This document shows positions 55,030 to 64,000 of a stretch of DNA of 64,000 nt, one piece after another; within the stretch, counting starts at the first letter, position 1; each line of letters starts with the position of its first letter. Source of the stretch: Nitrospirota bacterium (GTDB lineage Bacteria; Nitrospirota; JACRHL01); NCBI GenBank assembly GCA_029858285.1, contig JAOUFN010000011.1, positions 1-64,000 of the forward strand. Reading direction: 5' to 3'. The notes under the pieces are model-generated. The model was not told where the DNA came from, ran no database searches, and worked only from the letters and a program-made list of their open reading frames with translations. The position numbers and the translations under genes are program-made.

Positions 55030-56984
55030 AGGTTGGTTTTTTTCCAGCCGGCTGGCGCCTTCACCTGGGACCTGGCGCCCGCATCTTGTTGGCGGTGCTG
55101 CTGATGGGGGTGGCCCTGTTGCTGACCGTGTTGCCGTTGATTCGGGGTCTGGAACAGAACGCCCGCATGGAAATCGGCGTGACCGAGACACTGGTGCCCA
55201 ACTCAATGCGGGTCATTACCCTCGCCACCAGCGTGCTGGAGGCACAGAGCGCCCTGGAGCGCTTCCTGATGACTCAGGAGGAAGACCAGGGTCGGCGTTT
55301 TGCCTCGGCCCTGCGCACCACCCGCACCAACCTTACCGAACTGAAATCCTTCGGGGCGTCCGGGGAGGGCGTCGAGGCCGCTGACCGCTCCGCCACGGTG
55401 GCAGGCATCATGGCGCTGGTGGACAAGCTGGAGCAGCAGGGCCAGATGCTGTTCGAGATGAGCCACAGGGACGACAACATCCCGGCGGCGCACCTCATCA
55501 ATACCACCGGCGAAGCGCTGATGACGCGCAACGGGGAAGCGGTGGACCAGATTGCCAGATACTGGTCGGAGCGCGGTTCAGCCGAAGACCAACTGGCACT
55601 CTCCGCCCTCATGGGATACCAGGATTCCCTCAGCCGCATGATGAGTGCAGTGCGGGGTTACCTGTACATGAAGGACGGCCACTTCAAGGGGCTGTACCGG
55701 GAGATGCGGCAACGCAATGACCGCATCTTTTCCGGGCTGGAACAGCAATCCCGCCAGGCGGGGGCGCCCCTGCAGGCTCGCTTTACCACCCTGGCCGCCA
55801 CCCGTACCCGCCTTCTGGGGGTGTTTGACCAGGCCATGGCAGCGCGGGACGCGGCCGGATGGCGGCGTGACATCGATTTTTACACTACCCAGGTGGTGCC
55901 AACCCTGCATTCCCTGCAACTCTCTGTGCAGACGGTTTCCAGCACTTCCAGCCAGGGCATTTCGCGGGTTATCGACAACACCAGCCAGCACGGTCTTGAT
56001 CTCAAATCCCGCGCCGTGTTTTCGGTGGCGTTGCTGACGGCGGTGGGCGCCCTGCTGGCCTTCTGGATTCACCGCTGGGTGGGGGTGTTCAACCACGAGA
56101 TATTCGATGCCGCGGTGGCGTTGGGAAAGCTGGCTGAGCAGGTGCGGGTGGAGACCGGGGACCAGGCCCTGGAGGCGCGTCACCAGGTGCAGGAAATGGA
56201 TGGTGTGTTCCTCAGTCTGGGGGAACTGGAACAGGCCCTGGGCCGCATTGGGGAACAGACCGAACACATGGCCCAGCAGACTGATACGGCCAGCCTCGAA
56301 TGTGTCCAGGGTATGGAGGTGCTTGCCTACTCCCAGGACCGCATGGCGGCCATTCTGCAACAAGTGCGCGAAATCACCACTGCCATGGACCAGACCAAGA
56401 GCCAGACCAACCGCATGGACGGCATCCTGGCGATCCTCAACGAACTGGTGGACCAGACCAAGCTGCTGTCTTTCAACGCCACCATCGAGGCGGCGGGGGC
56501 GGGGGAGTCCGGCGCGCGTTTCGCCGTGGTGGCCCAGCAGGTGCGGCGTCTGGCGACCCGCGCCCGCGAATCGACCCAGGAAATTCACGAAATGATCCGC
56601 CGCGTGCAACGGACCTCCGAAGAGGCCCGTCTGGCCACGGAGCGTGGCGCCGTGGTGGTGAACGAGGGAGAAAATCTGATGCGCGTGGTGACCGAGCGCC
56701 TGGACCAGATCGTGGGCGCGGTAGGTCAGGTGTCGGACATTGCCGGTGGCGTGTTCCTGGCCACCCAGGCGCAGACCAAAACCCTGGGTCGGGTCAACCA
56801 GTTCGTGGGTGAGGCCAAGGAGACCGCCACCCGCGTGGACCAACGCTCCCAGCAGAGTCTGGAAACCGCCGCCCGGCTGGATGCCACTTCGCGCAACCTG
56901 TCCGCCCTTTTGGGCGGCCGGATGACGGGTACACAGGCCGCAGGGGGAGATGCCACGGGGGGGACACAGAACACCGATGCGTGA
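55026..56984 (+). CDS. methyl-accepting chemotaxis protein 2
   Basis: 652 residues: TM1 ~18-40, a large sensor of ~280 residues (helical, with LINTTGEALMTRNGEAV), TM2 ~330-350, a linker without an obvious HAMP, and a signalling tip near 472-520, NELVDQTKLLSFNATIEAAGAG. Again EAAGAG rather than EAARAG. cheA starts 8 bases before its stop. Confidence 0.92.
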   Translation: MKVGFFPAGWRLHLGPGARILLAVLLMGVALLLTVLPLIRGLEQNARMEIGVTETLVPNSMRVITLATSVLEAQSALERFLMTQEEDQGRRFASALRTTRTNLTELKSFGASGEGVEAADRSATVAGIMALVDKLEQQGQMLFEMSHRDDNIPAAHLINTTGEALMTRNGEAVDQIARYWSERGSAEDQLALSALMGYQDSLSRMMSAVRGYLYMKDGHFKGLYREMRQRNDRIFSGLEQQSRQAGAPLQARFTTLAATRTRLLGVFDQAMAARDAAGWRRDIDFYTTQVVPTLHSLQLSVQTVSSTSSQGISRVIDNTSQHGLDLKSRAVFSVALLTAVGALLAFWIHRWVGVFNHEIFDAAVALGKLAEQVRVETGDQALEARHQVQEMDGVFLSLGELEQALGRIGEQTEHMAQQTDTASLECVQGMEVLAYSQDRMAAILQQVREITTAMDQTKSQTNRMDGILAILNELVDQTKLLSFNATIEAAGAGESGARFAVVAQQVRRLATRARESTQEIHEMIRRVQRTSEEARLATERGAVVVNEGENLMRVVTERLDQIVGAVGQVSDIAGGVFLATQAQTKTLGRVNQFVGEAKETATRVDQRSQQSLETAARLDATSRNLSALLGGRMTGTQAAGGDATGGTQNTDA

Positions 56985-59274
56985 CGCCCTGGATTATTTC
57001 CGCATCGAGGCGCGGGAGCACCTGGAGGGGCTGAACAGCGGCCTGCTGGAGATGGAGCGCGCCACCGCCGATGCCGCCACGGTGAACCGCCTGTTCCGCC
57101 TGGCGCACACCCTCAAGGGGGCGGCGCGCATGGTGGGGCAGGACGGCATCGGTACCCTGGCTCACAAGGTCGAGGACGTTCTGGTGGCGCTGCGCGACGG
57201 TTCCGTGCAGGCCAAAGAAGAACTGATCAGCACACTACTGGAGGTGCTGGAGACCATCGCCGACATGGTGGCGACACTGGGAGAAGTTGAGGCTCAGCCC
57301 GCCCCGGGCCCCCTGCTTGAGAGCCTGGAAGCGGTACTGGCGGCCGCTGCGGTACCCCCTCCGAAAGCCAAAAAAACCGCCCCCAGGCGGCCCAGAAAAT
57401 CTCCCCGCCCCAGAGGCGTGCCATCTCCGCCAGTCTCCACGGAACCGGTTGCCATGGAAAATCCCCCCTCCCCACTGCCCCCGGCAGCAGGGGTGCCGGT
57501 GTCGGAAACAGGTCACCTGCGGGTGGCGGTGGACAAGGTGGATGTGCTGGCCAACCTTACGGGGGAGTTGCTCATGCACCGCATGCGACTAGCGGAGGAA
57601 AACCTGCGCCTGCGGGCTTTGACCGCCGATGCCCTGCGCGTGGTGCGATGCATGCAGGACGTGCGCTCCTGGGCCGAGACCGACGAAGCGCGCACCCTGC
57701 TGGTGGGGACGGCGGCGGGCGATACCCTGAAACCGATCCTGGCGCGGGCACGCACCACCTCCCTGAAAGAGGGGCTCAAAGGGGTGGTGACGGCGTTTCG
57801 CCACCAGATTTCCCAAGTGGATTATGCGGTGTCCGGCTTGCATGAGCGCATCATGGATCTGCGCATGTTGCCCGCTTCCACCCTCTCCACCATGCTGCGG
57901 CTGGTGGTTCGGGAGACCTGCAGGGAACTGGGCCGCAAGGCCAATCTGCTCATCACCGGCGAAAATATCGAGATGGACAAGGCCTTGCTCGACGGCCTGC
58001 GCGAACCTCTCGCGCACTTGCTGCGCAATGCCATCGGCCACGGTATTGACCCTCCTGAACAGAGGTTGGCCACCGGCAAGCCTCCCCTGGGGGAATTGCA
58101 GTTGAATTTCCGGCGCGAGGGCGCCCGCCTGACCGTGACCCTGGCTGACGACGGCGTTGGCATTAACCTGGCGAAGGTGCGCGAACTGGCCCTGGAACAG
58201 GGGCTGGTGGGGGCCTCCGCCACGCCTGCGGACCTGCTGCGTTGTCTGACCCTGCCGGGCTTTTCCACGGCGGCTGCCGTCACCCAGGTGTCGGGCCGTG
58301 GCGTGGGGCTGGATGTGGTCGCAGGCAGCGTGCGCGCCATGGACGGCACACTGGAGATCATCACGGAGCACGGTCAGGGCACCTGCGTCACCATGCACCT
58401 GCCCCTGAACCTGGCCAGCATGGATGGCTTTCTCTTCACCCTCGCGGGACGAACCATGGCGGTGCCCATGGGCCACGTGGTCACTGTGCGCCAAGCCCGG
58501 CCGGATGACGTGGGTCGATGCGCCGGAGAGGTGGTGCTCAGGGTGGACGGGCGTGCGGTGCCGCTGGTGACGGTGGGTAACGTACACGGCGCCCCTGCCG
58601 CCCCCGACACGGTGGAGTTGGCGATGATCCTGCGCCAGGGGGACGAACAGGTGGCGGTGGCCGTGGAACGGGTGGTGGGTGTCCGCACTCTGGTGGTCAA
58701 GCCGGTGCCCGCCCATGTGGGAGAACTGCCGTGGGTGTCCGGGGTAACAATACTCGCGGACGGACTTCCGACCGTGATTTTGAACGTGGGCCAACTGTTC
58801 CGCGCCACCGGAGCCCGGCGCGGCGCACTTCAACCGGCGTGGCAGGAGTCGCAGGGCCCCGCCGATGTCCCCTCCGGTGAGGGTGCGGTGGCAGGTACTG
58901 TGCTGGTGGTGGACGACTCCCTGAGTGCGCGCATGATGGAAAAACGCGTGCTGGAGACAGCCGGTTACCGCGTGGTACTGGCCGAGGATGGCCGCGAGGC
59001 CCTGCAGCGACTGGCCACTTCCCCGGTGGACCTGGTTGTCACCGATGTGGAGATGCCCCACCTGGACGGCTTTGGCCTGGTACGGCGGTTGCGCGAGCAG
59101 GACAGCACTCGCCACCTGCCGGTGATCATTCTGTCGTCGCTGCAATCCGGACGGGAACACAAGGAAGGCCTGAGTGTCGGCGCCAACGCTTTTGTGGTAA
59201 AGGCAGGTTTCAAGGGAGAACGACTGGTGGAAACTGTACGGAGGTTGCTGAGTGATGCCCGGCACCGCGCCTGA
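56977..59274 (+). CDS. cheA: hybrid chemotaxis histidine kinase CheA-REC
   Basis: 765 residues. P1 phospho-site His44 in LAHTLKGAARM; a Pro/Lys-rich linker; P3-like dimer segment; P4 kinase with HLLRNAIGHGIDPPE (N box), DDGVGIN and GRGVGLDVV; P5 CheW-like ~490-630; C-terminal REC with Asp690 in VTDVEMPHLDG and VVKAG Lys. There is no P2 domain. This is the WspE/FrzE layout. ATG 56977 overlaps MCP 2; an ATG at 56950 lacks Shine-Dalgarno spacing. Confidence 0.95.
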   Translation: MRDALDYFRIEAREHLEGLNSGLLEMERATADAATVNRLFRLAHTLKGAARMVGQDGIGTLAHKVEDVLVALRDGSVQAKEELISTLLEVLETIADMVATLGEVEAQPAPGPLLESLEAVLAAAAVPPPKAKKTAPRRPRKSPRPRGVPSPPVSTEPVAMENPPSPLPPAAGVPVSETGHLRVAVDKVDVLANLTGELLMHRMRLAEENLRLRALTADALRVVRCMQDVRSWAETDEARTLLVGTAAGDTLKPILARARTTSLKEGLKGVVTAFRHQISQVDYAVSGLHERIMDLRMLPASTLSTMLRLVVRETCRELGRKANLLITGENIEMDKALLDGLREPLAHLLRNAIGHGIDPPEQRLATGKPPLGELQLNFRREGARLTVTLADDGVGINLAKVRELALEQGLVGASATPADLLRCLTLPGFSTAAAVTQVSGRGVGLDVVAGSVRAMDGTLEIITEHGQGTCVTMHLPLNLASMDGFLFTLAGRTMAVPMGHVVTVRQARPDDVGRCAGEVVLRVDGRAVPLVTVGNVHGAPAAPDTVELAMILRQGDEQVAVAVERVVGVRTLVVKPVPAHVGELPWVSGVTILADGLPTVILNVGQLFRATGARRGALQPAWQESQGPADVPSGEGAVAGTVLVVDDSLSARMMEKRVLETAGYRVVLAEDGREALQRLATSPVDLVVTDVEMPHLDGFGLVRRLREQDSTRHLPVIILSSLQSGREHKEGLSVGANAFVVKAGFKGERLVETVRRLLSDARHRA

Positions 59275-60274
59275 ACCCGGTCATATTCTGGTGGTGGACG
59301 ACAGCCTCACCGTACGCATGGTGCTGCAGGATGCGCTGGTTGCCGAGGGATATCGCGTCACCGTCATGGAGGACGGCGAGTCCGCCCGGAGCTTTCTCGA
59401 AGAGTCTGCCGAGTGGCCGGATCTGGTTCTTCTGGACCTAGTGTTGCCGGGGATGGACGGCATCGGGGTATTGGCGTGGATTCGGCAACACTCCCCCAGT
59501 GCGCATGTGCCGGTGATCTTGTTGACCTCCAAGGGGGAGGTGGAGAGCCGGGTGCACGGCCTGGATCAGGGGGCGGACGACTACATCGCCAAGCCGTTCG
59601 CCAACCCGGAACTGTTCGCTCGCCTGCGCGCCCAGTTGCGTATCAAACGCCTGCAGGAAGAGCTTGCGGACCAGAACCAGGCGCTGGAGACGGCAAACCG
59701 GGAAAAGGCCCACCTGCTGTCGGAACTGGAGGCCAAGAACGAGCAGTTGCAGGCAATGGCCACCACCGATTTCCTCACGGGGGTTCCCAACCGGGCGTCT
59801 ATCGAGGTGTTTCTGGTGGAGGAGCTGGCCAGAGCCCGGCGATTCCGCCACCCCCTGTCGGTGACCATGGTGGACGTGGACCATTTCAAGCACCTTAACG
59901 ACACCCACGGCCACCCCTTTGGCGACCGCACGCTACGCGAATTGGCGCGCCATATGGTGGACACCGTGCGCCAGGTAGACCGGGTGGGGCGTTACGGCGG
60001 CGAGGAATTTTTGCTGGTATTGCCGGAGACCCCGGATTCCGGAGCCAGGGTACTGATGGAAAAGCTGCGCAAGGGGGTGAGCCGCCTGGCCTTCCCTCCC
60101 GAGGACATCACCCTCACCATCAGCATCGGCATTGCCAGTTGGTCGGGTGACGGTGACTCCTGGGAAGACATGGTGGCCCGTGCCGACCAGGCGCTTTATG
60201 CTGCCAAGCACGGTGGCCGCAACCGGGTGTGTTGCTGGCAGGTGGACATGGAGGCGGAGCCGCAGCGTGGCTGA
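59255..60274 (+). CDS. response regulator diguanylate cyclase (REC-GGDEF, WspR/PleD-like)
   Basis: 339 residues. REC with phospho-Asp61 (VLLDLVLPGMDG) and the ILLTSKG and ADDYIAKPF switch residues; a coiled-coil linker; GGDEF with TTDFLTGVPNRASIE, GGEEF at ~248-252 and I-site RQVD five residues before. It should make c-di-GMP when phosphorylated, likely by the hybrid CheA. GTG at 59252 has better Shine-Dalgarno spacing and would add one residue. Overlaps cheA by 20 bases. Confidence 0.94.
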   Translation: MPGTAPEPGHILVVDDSLTVRMVLQDALVAEGYRVTVMEDGESARSFLEESAEWPDLVLLDLVLPGMDGIGVLAWIRQHSPSAHVPVILLTSKGEVESRVHGLDQGADDYIAKPFANPELFARLRAQLRIKRLQEELADQNQALETANREKAHLLSELEAKNEQLQAMATTDFLTGVPNRASIEVFLVEELARARRFRHPLSVTMVDVDHFKHLNDTHGHPFGDRTLRELARHMVDTVRQVDRVGRYGGEEFLLVLPETPDSGARVLMEKLRKGVSRLAFPPEDITLTISIGIASWSGDGDSWEDMVARADQALYAAKHGGRNRVCCWQVDMEAEPQRG

Positions 60275-61367
60275 AGCGCATGGCACCGGAAGCCCGGCTT
60301 TGGCCCCCGGCAGGACGGACCCGATCCGCGTCCTGCTGGTGGACGACAGCTTTGCCTACCGCATGTTTTTGCGCGAACTGGTATCGCTGCAAACCGACAT
60401 GCAGGTAGTGGGGGAGGCGGCGAACGGTTTGTCCGCCCTGCGCAGTGCGCGGGAACTGGCGCCCGACGTAGTACTGATGGACGTCTCCATGCCCGGCATG
60501 GACGGCATCGAGGCGGTGCGCCGCATGCGTCAGGACGGCATTACGTCTCACGTCATCATGGTCTCGGCCTTTTCCGATCCGGCGGCCCTCAAGGACACCC
60601 TCAAGGCGGGGGTGGCCACACTTCACCGCAAGGATCCGGGCAACGGGGAGGAGTGGTGCGGCTCCCTTCTGGCCAGCATTCGCAGCGGCACTCCGGGCAC
60701 CGGCGGCCCTGCCGGAGACCTGGCCGACGACATGGTGGTGGTCCCGGCCCACGGCCAGTTGACCGGGCGTCGCCACCCCCTGCCGTCCCGCATCCGGGCG
60801 GTGCTGATCGGTGCTTCCACCGGCGGCCCGAAGGCGGTGGGGCAGGTGTTGGCGGGCCTTCCGGCAGATCTGCCGGTTCCGGTGGTGATGGTGATTCATA
60901 CCGACAGTGTTTTTGACCGCACCATGGCGGAAACCCTGGCCCGTAGCGGCGGCAAGCCGGTTCGGCTGATCACCCGGCCCGAGCCGCTGGCGGGTTCTCC
61001 GGGACGCTTCCTGCTGGCGCCGGGGGGGCGGCATGTGGTGATCCATGGCAATCTGATTTCACTGAATGACGGCCCGCTACGTCATTCGGTGCGGCCGTCT
61101 GTGGACGTGCTGTTCGACAGCGCGGCGGCAGCCCTCGGCGGCGAGGTGATGGCGGCATTGATGACCGGCATGGGCCGGGATGGCGCCACCGGGTTGCGCG
61201 CCCTGCACGACCTGGGGGCTGTCACCCTGGTGCAGGATCAGGAGACTTCAGCGGTATTCGGCATGCCTGCCGAGGCCATTCACCTGGGTGCGGCCCGTCA
61301 AATTGTGCCGCTGGACCAGATGGCGCGCTGGATCCGCACCACCCTGCTGCGTATCCCCTCCGGCTGA
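60267..61367 (+). CDS. cheB: CheB-type protein-glutamate methylesterase
   Basis: 366 residues from GTG 60267 (GGAGGCGGAG upstream), overlapping the REC-GGDEF gene by 8 bases. N-terminal REC with phospho-Asp72 (VVLMDVSMPGMDG); C-terminal methylesterase with catalytic Ser184 (IGASTGGPK), His211 (MVIHTDS) and Asp305 (GMGRDGATG). Removes methyl groups from receptors. No cheR is encoded beside it. Last gene of the operon. Confidence 0.94.
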   Translation: MAEAHGTGSPALAPGRTDPIRVLLVDDSFAYRMFLRELVSLQTDMQVVGEAANGLSALRSARELAPDVVLMDVSMPGMDGIEAVRRMRQDGITSHVIMVSAFSDPAALKDTLKAGVATLHRKDPGNGEEWCGSLLASIRSGTPGTGGPAGDLADDMVVVPAHGQLTGRRHPLPSRIRAVLIGASTGGPKAVGQVLAGLPADLPVPVVMVIHTDSVFDRTMAETLARSGGKPVRLITRPEPLAGSPGRFLLAPGGRHVVIHGNLISLNDGPLRHSVRPSVDVLFDSAAAALGGEVMAALMTGMGRDGATGLRALHDLGAVTLVQDQETSAVFGMPAEAIHLGAARQIVPLDQMARWIRTTLLRIPSG

Positions 61368-61683
61368 CGCGATTTCCGCCCCTTTCGCGCCGCCCTCCCC
61401 GGATCCGGATCCGAAAAAAACCGGTTTTTCCCCTGTCCGGCAGGATTTTCTGTCGGGCTTCGGCGGCTGCCCGCACTCGCCGGGACAGATCCGTAAATGC
61501 CTGCTATCCTTGCGATATGTGCTTGGTGCTGCGTGGATCCGTGGCTGAAAGGTTCCCCGTCATGCCGCCGGAGGGAGGTTGACAGGGCGTCATGCACCAG
61601 CTATGTTTATGAGTTTTCAGGCAGATGTGCCTCCGCGCAGTGTGCGCGGGCCCCATGCAACAAGCGTGCTTGGCAGACATTCT
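61368..61683. other. intergenic region before yqeY
   Basis: No gene is seen. GGATCC repeats and the self-complementary AAAAACCGGTTTTT (61416-61429) lie after cheB and may help end its transcript. A promoter for yqeY lies near the right end. rpsU, which often precedes yqeY, is absent. Confidence 0.45.
61579..61607 (+). promoter_or_regulatory. sigma-70 promoter for yqeY-dnaG
   Basis: Perfect TTGACA (61579-61584), 17-base spacer, TATGTT (61602-61607, 4 of 6), 77 bases before the yqeY ATG. Confidence 0.6.
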
Positions 61684-62127
61684 ATGACGCTGCGAGAAAC
61701 AATTCAAGAGGACACGAAGGCGGCCATGAAGTCCGGCGACAAGGCTGCCCTGGGTACCCTGCGCATGGTGAGTGCCGCCCTCAAGAACCGCAAGATCGAA
61801 CTGCTGCGCGAACTCACCGACGAAGACGCCCTGGCGGTGATCCGCACCGGCATCAAGCAGCGCCGCGACGCCATTACCCAGTTTCGCGATGGTGGCCGCG
61901 CCGAGTTGGCCGCCCAGGAGGAAGCCGAGGTAGCGGTGCTGGAGCGTTACCTGCCGGCGCAGATGCCGGACGCGGAGTTGGACGCAATCGTCGCCCGTGT
62001 CATCGCCGACAGTGGTGCCACCGGCATGAAGGACATGGGGGGGGTCATGAAGCAGGTGCTGACCGAGGTCGCCGGGCGCGCCGATGGCAGCGCCGTGAGC
62101 GCCAGGGTCAAGCAGCGCCTGGCCTGA
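61684..62127 (+). CDS. yqeY: GatB/YqeY domain protein
   Basis: 147 residues. MTLRETIQEDTKAAMKSGDK opens the fold; MVSAALKNRKIEL and KQRRDAITQF then ATGMKDMGGVMKQVL are the GatB/YqeY pattern, a helical unit related to the tail of GatB. Exact role unknown. No Shine-Dalgarno is seen at ATG 61684; the frame could start earlier. It precedes dnaG, a standard order. Confidence 0.88.
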   Translation: MTLRETIQEDTKAAMKSGDKAALGTLRMVSAALKNRKIELLRELTDEDALAVIRTGIKQRRDAITQFRDGGRAELAAQEEAEVAVLERYLPAQMPDAELDAIVARVIADSGATGMKDMGGVMKQVLTEVAGRADGSAVSARVKQRLA

Positions 62128-62254
62128 GACCGCCCCCTGGGCAGGCGGTAACTGGCGGGGTCGAGAGCAGGCATTGGGGGCCGCATGGGGTGATGGCGGG
62201 GCGGACAATCCGTCCCGTACGGCAACGGCGGATTCGATGGAGAGGTGATTCCGG

Positions 62255-64000
62255 GTGCGTTTTCCGGAGCAGCAGATCGAACAGGTTCGTGCCGCCGCCG
62301 ACATCGTGGATGTTGTGTCGGCGCATGTCCCCCTCAAGCGGCAGGGGCAGAACCACGTCGGTCTGTGTCCGTTCCATCAGGAAAAAAGCCCGTCCTTCTC
62401 GGTGAACGTCCAGAAGCAGATCTTTCACTGCTTCGGGTGTGGCGTGGGCGGCAATGTGTTCACCTTCCTGATGAAGGTGGAAGGTTTGGAGTTTCCCGAG
62501 GCGGTGCGGCGTCTGGCCGATCGCCTGGGCATTCCGGTGAACCCCGTGGGTGGCAGCGACGACGCGGCCCCCCGGCGCGACGAACGCGAGCGGGTGCGCC
62601 GCATCAATGGCCGGGCCCTTGAGGGGTGGCGCGCCGCGCTGGCAGAAGCCCCCGGCACCGCGCCGGTGCGCAGCTATTTGGAGCGCCGCGGTCTGGACGC
62701 GGTGGCGGTGGAACAGTTTGAACTGGGCTGGGCCGCGGACGAGTGGGACGCGGCCACCAGCCGCCTGATGCGGGCCGGTGAGGTGGAGCAGGATCTTCTT
62801 TTGGCCGGCGTCTCGGCACCCCGCCAGAGCGGTAAGGGTGCCTACGACCGCTTCCGCGGGCGACTGATGTTTCCGATTCGTGCCGTCGACGGCACGCTGG
62901 TGGGTTTTGGCGGGCGGGTGATCGGAGAGGGGGCTCCGAAATACCTGAATTCCCCGGAAACCCCGCTGTACCGCAAGAGCGACGTGCTCTACGGCCTGTA
63001 TCAGGCGCGGCAGGCGGTGGGAGTGGGGATGCTGCCGCAGGTGGCGGTGGTGGAGGGTTACCTCGACGTGATCGCCTGCCACCGGCATGGTTTTCCGTGG
63101 GCGGTAGCACCTCTGGGTACCGCCCTCACCGAGCGCCACGCACGCCTGTTAGGGCGGTATGCGGAGCGCCTGGATCTGGTGTTCGACGGAGATGCTGCGG
63201 GCCGGGCGGCGGCGCGCAAGGCGGCCGCACTGCTGGCCCCCCTCTCTCTGGAGGTGCGGGTGGTGGTGCTGCCGGCCGGGGAAGACCCGGACTCGCTGCT
63301 GGGCAAGCGCGGCGCCAGAGCCTTTCAGGAGCGCCTGGATGCCGGGCTGCCGCTGATGGAATTTCTCTTCGGCGAATGCCTGGATGGCAGTGCCGGGGAA
63401 AGCGTGGAACGTCTGCTGGTCCGTGTGCGCCCGGTTTTGGAGGTTTTGGCACGGATTCCCGATGCGGTGCGCTCCAGCCACTACATCGGGCGGCTGGCGG
63501 GGCGGCTGGGGGTGGATGAAGCCAGTCTTCGCCAGCATATGGCGGTGGAGCGGCGGCGTCCGGCGACGGAGTCGGCCGCAAGGCATCCGGAATCCGGGCA
63601 TTCGGCCCCGGTTCCCGCAACGCGCCCACTGGGTGCGGACATGCCCCACGGCGAATCCCTGTTGTTGCACCTGGTGGTGCAGGGGGCGGTGGCGGCGGAA
63701 TGGTTTGTGGAGCGGGTGTCGCCGGAGATGTTTTCGAGTTTGGCCGCCCGTCGGGTGGCCGGGGAAATTGCCACCTGTGTGCGCGACGGCGTGTCGGCAA
63801 CGCGAGTGGTGGACAGGTTGCATGGGGAGCCGCTGCTGCAGGGGGCGGTGACGGCATGGTTGAGCCACGACGCCCCGGTCGTGGAAGGGGATCCGCTGGA
63901 CTGTGCGCGCAGTTGTGTGGCAGCACTGGTGCGGCGGGAGACGCGGGAAGTCGGGCGGCTGCTGCTGGAGGATATCCGCCGCGCGGAGTCCGCAGGTGAC
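62255..64000 (+). CDS. dnaG: DNA primase, 3' end outside window
   Basis: Translating from GTG 62255 (GGAGAGG upstream) gives 582 residues without a stop to the window end. The zinc finger is C38, H41, C59, C62 (CPFHQEKSPSF, FHCFGCGVGG). The RNA polymerase core and Toprim follow: YLNSPETPLYRKS, VVEGYLDVIA (acidic Glu) and VFDGDAAG (DxD). The C-terminal helicase-binding domain has just begun (residues ~445 on). It makes the RNA primers for replication. Confidence 0.95.
   Translation, partial: MRFPEQQIEQVRAAADIVDVVSAHVPLKRQGQNHVGLCPFHQEKSPSFSVNVQKQIFHCFGCGVGGNVFTFLMKVEGLEFPEAVRRLADRLGIPVNPVGGSDDAAPRRDERERVRRINGRALEGWRAALAEAPGTAPVRSYLERRGLDAVAVEQFELGWAADEWDAATSRLMRAGEVEQDLLLAGVSAPRQSGKGAYDRFRGRLMFPIRAVDGTLVGFGGRVIGEGAPKYLNSPETPLYRKSDVLYGLYQARQAVGVGMLPQVAVVEGYLDVIACHRHGFPWAVAPLGTALTERHARLLGRYAERLDLVFDGDAAGRAAARKAAALLAPLSLEVRVVVLPAGEDPDSLLGKRGARAFQERLDAGLPLMEFLFGECLDGSAGESVERLLVRVRPVLEVLARIPDAVRSSHYIGRLAGRLGVDEASLRQHMAVERRRPATESAARHPESGHSAPVPATRPLGADMPHGESLLLHLVVQGAVAAEWFVERVSPEMFSSLAARRVAGEIATCVRDGVSATRVVDRLHGEPLLQGAVTAWLSHDAPVVEGDPLDCARSCVAALVRRETREVGRLLLEDIRRAESAGD

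Noticed and set aside
1-64000. CRISPR arrays, rRNA, tRNA, insertion sequences
   Set aside because: No regularly spaced repeats, rRNA-like stretches, tRNA cloverleaf or transposase frames were recognised on either strand by eye.

Overview
The window is GC-rich bacterial chromosome, densely packed with housekeeping genes. The gene content fits a Gram-negative member of the Pseudomonadota: IspB-type polyprenyl synthase, the ZapA branch of the divisome, glyQS, DapC/DapD, many c-di-GMP and chemosensory proteins. I cannot place it to order from sequence alone. A deep-branching motile lineage, for example one like the magnetotactic cocci, is only a guess. Two enzymes are unusual variants: an archaeal/eukaryotic-type PheRS and a long-form GpmI. 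Nothing points to a plasmid or a complete prophage.

Layout. 1-5400 (+): 3' part of uvrB, a DUF2278-lamin tail protein, a hemerythrin-like protein, ispB and pyrE. 5401-6700: a mostly non-coding stretch holding a near-consensus sigma-54 promoter, a run of hairpins, a small zinc-ribbon gene with a strong sigma-70 promoter, a C-rich G-poor tract, and a 32-residue bS22/COX24-type ribosomal protein gene. 6709-9392 (+): zinc ABC transporter znuA-znuC-znuB. 9594-11276 (+): a membrane GAF-GGDEF diguanylate cyclase. 11266-19912 (-): leuC-leuD-leuB-asd-cysteine desulfurase-bluB-dcd-queA, a colinear run whose last four genes overlap at ATGA or GTGA junctions. 20179-21774: a broken tcmP gene convergent with its usual partner, a DUF5131 three-Cys protein. 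21908-26780 (-): MBL-fold hydrolase, mnmA, glyS, glyQ. 27132-35100: lipase-like hydrolase (+), DUF5069 and gpmI (-), then def, fmt, htpX, rsmB, rpe (+). 35204-38482 (+): pheS and pheT. 38604-39686 (+): old yellow enzyme. 39949-44671 (-): a receiver-DUF4388 protein, a degenerate GGDEF protein, a ZapB-like coiled coil, zapA, dapC and dapD. 44909-47470: rlmN (+), DUF4321 (-), an ArsM-like methyltransferase (+). 47475-52255 (-): phoH, 7TM-HD phosphodiesterase, ybeY, ftsY. 52384-61367 (+): cheW, cheW, two MCPs, hybrid cheA-REC, REC-GGDEF and cheB. 61684-64000 (+): yqeY and the 5' part of dnaG.

How the parts work together. The seven-gene chemosensory operon has the component list of a Wsp-type system, in which receptors drive a hybrid CheA that phosphorylates a diguanylate cyclase. 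It lacks a cheR and is preceded by a sigma-28-like promoter. The zapA operon joins a receiver protein and a catalytically dead GGDEF protein to two divisome-type proteins, which suggests, without proof, signal input to cell division or to the diaminopimelate supply for peptidoglycan. The most novel-looking items are the sigma-54-driven structured region at 5450-5760, the ZapA-linked signalling operon, the palindrome and C11 tract inside an insertion in queA, and the decaying tcmP/DUF5131 pair.
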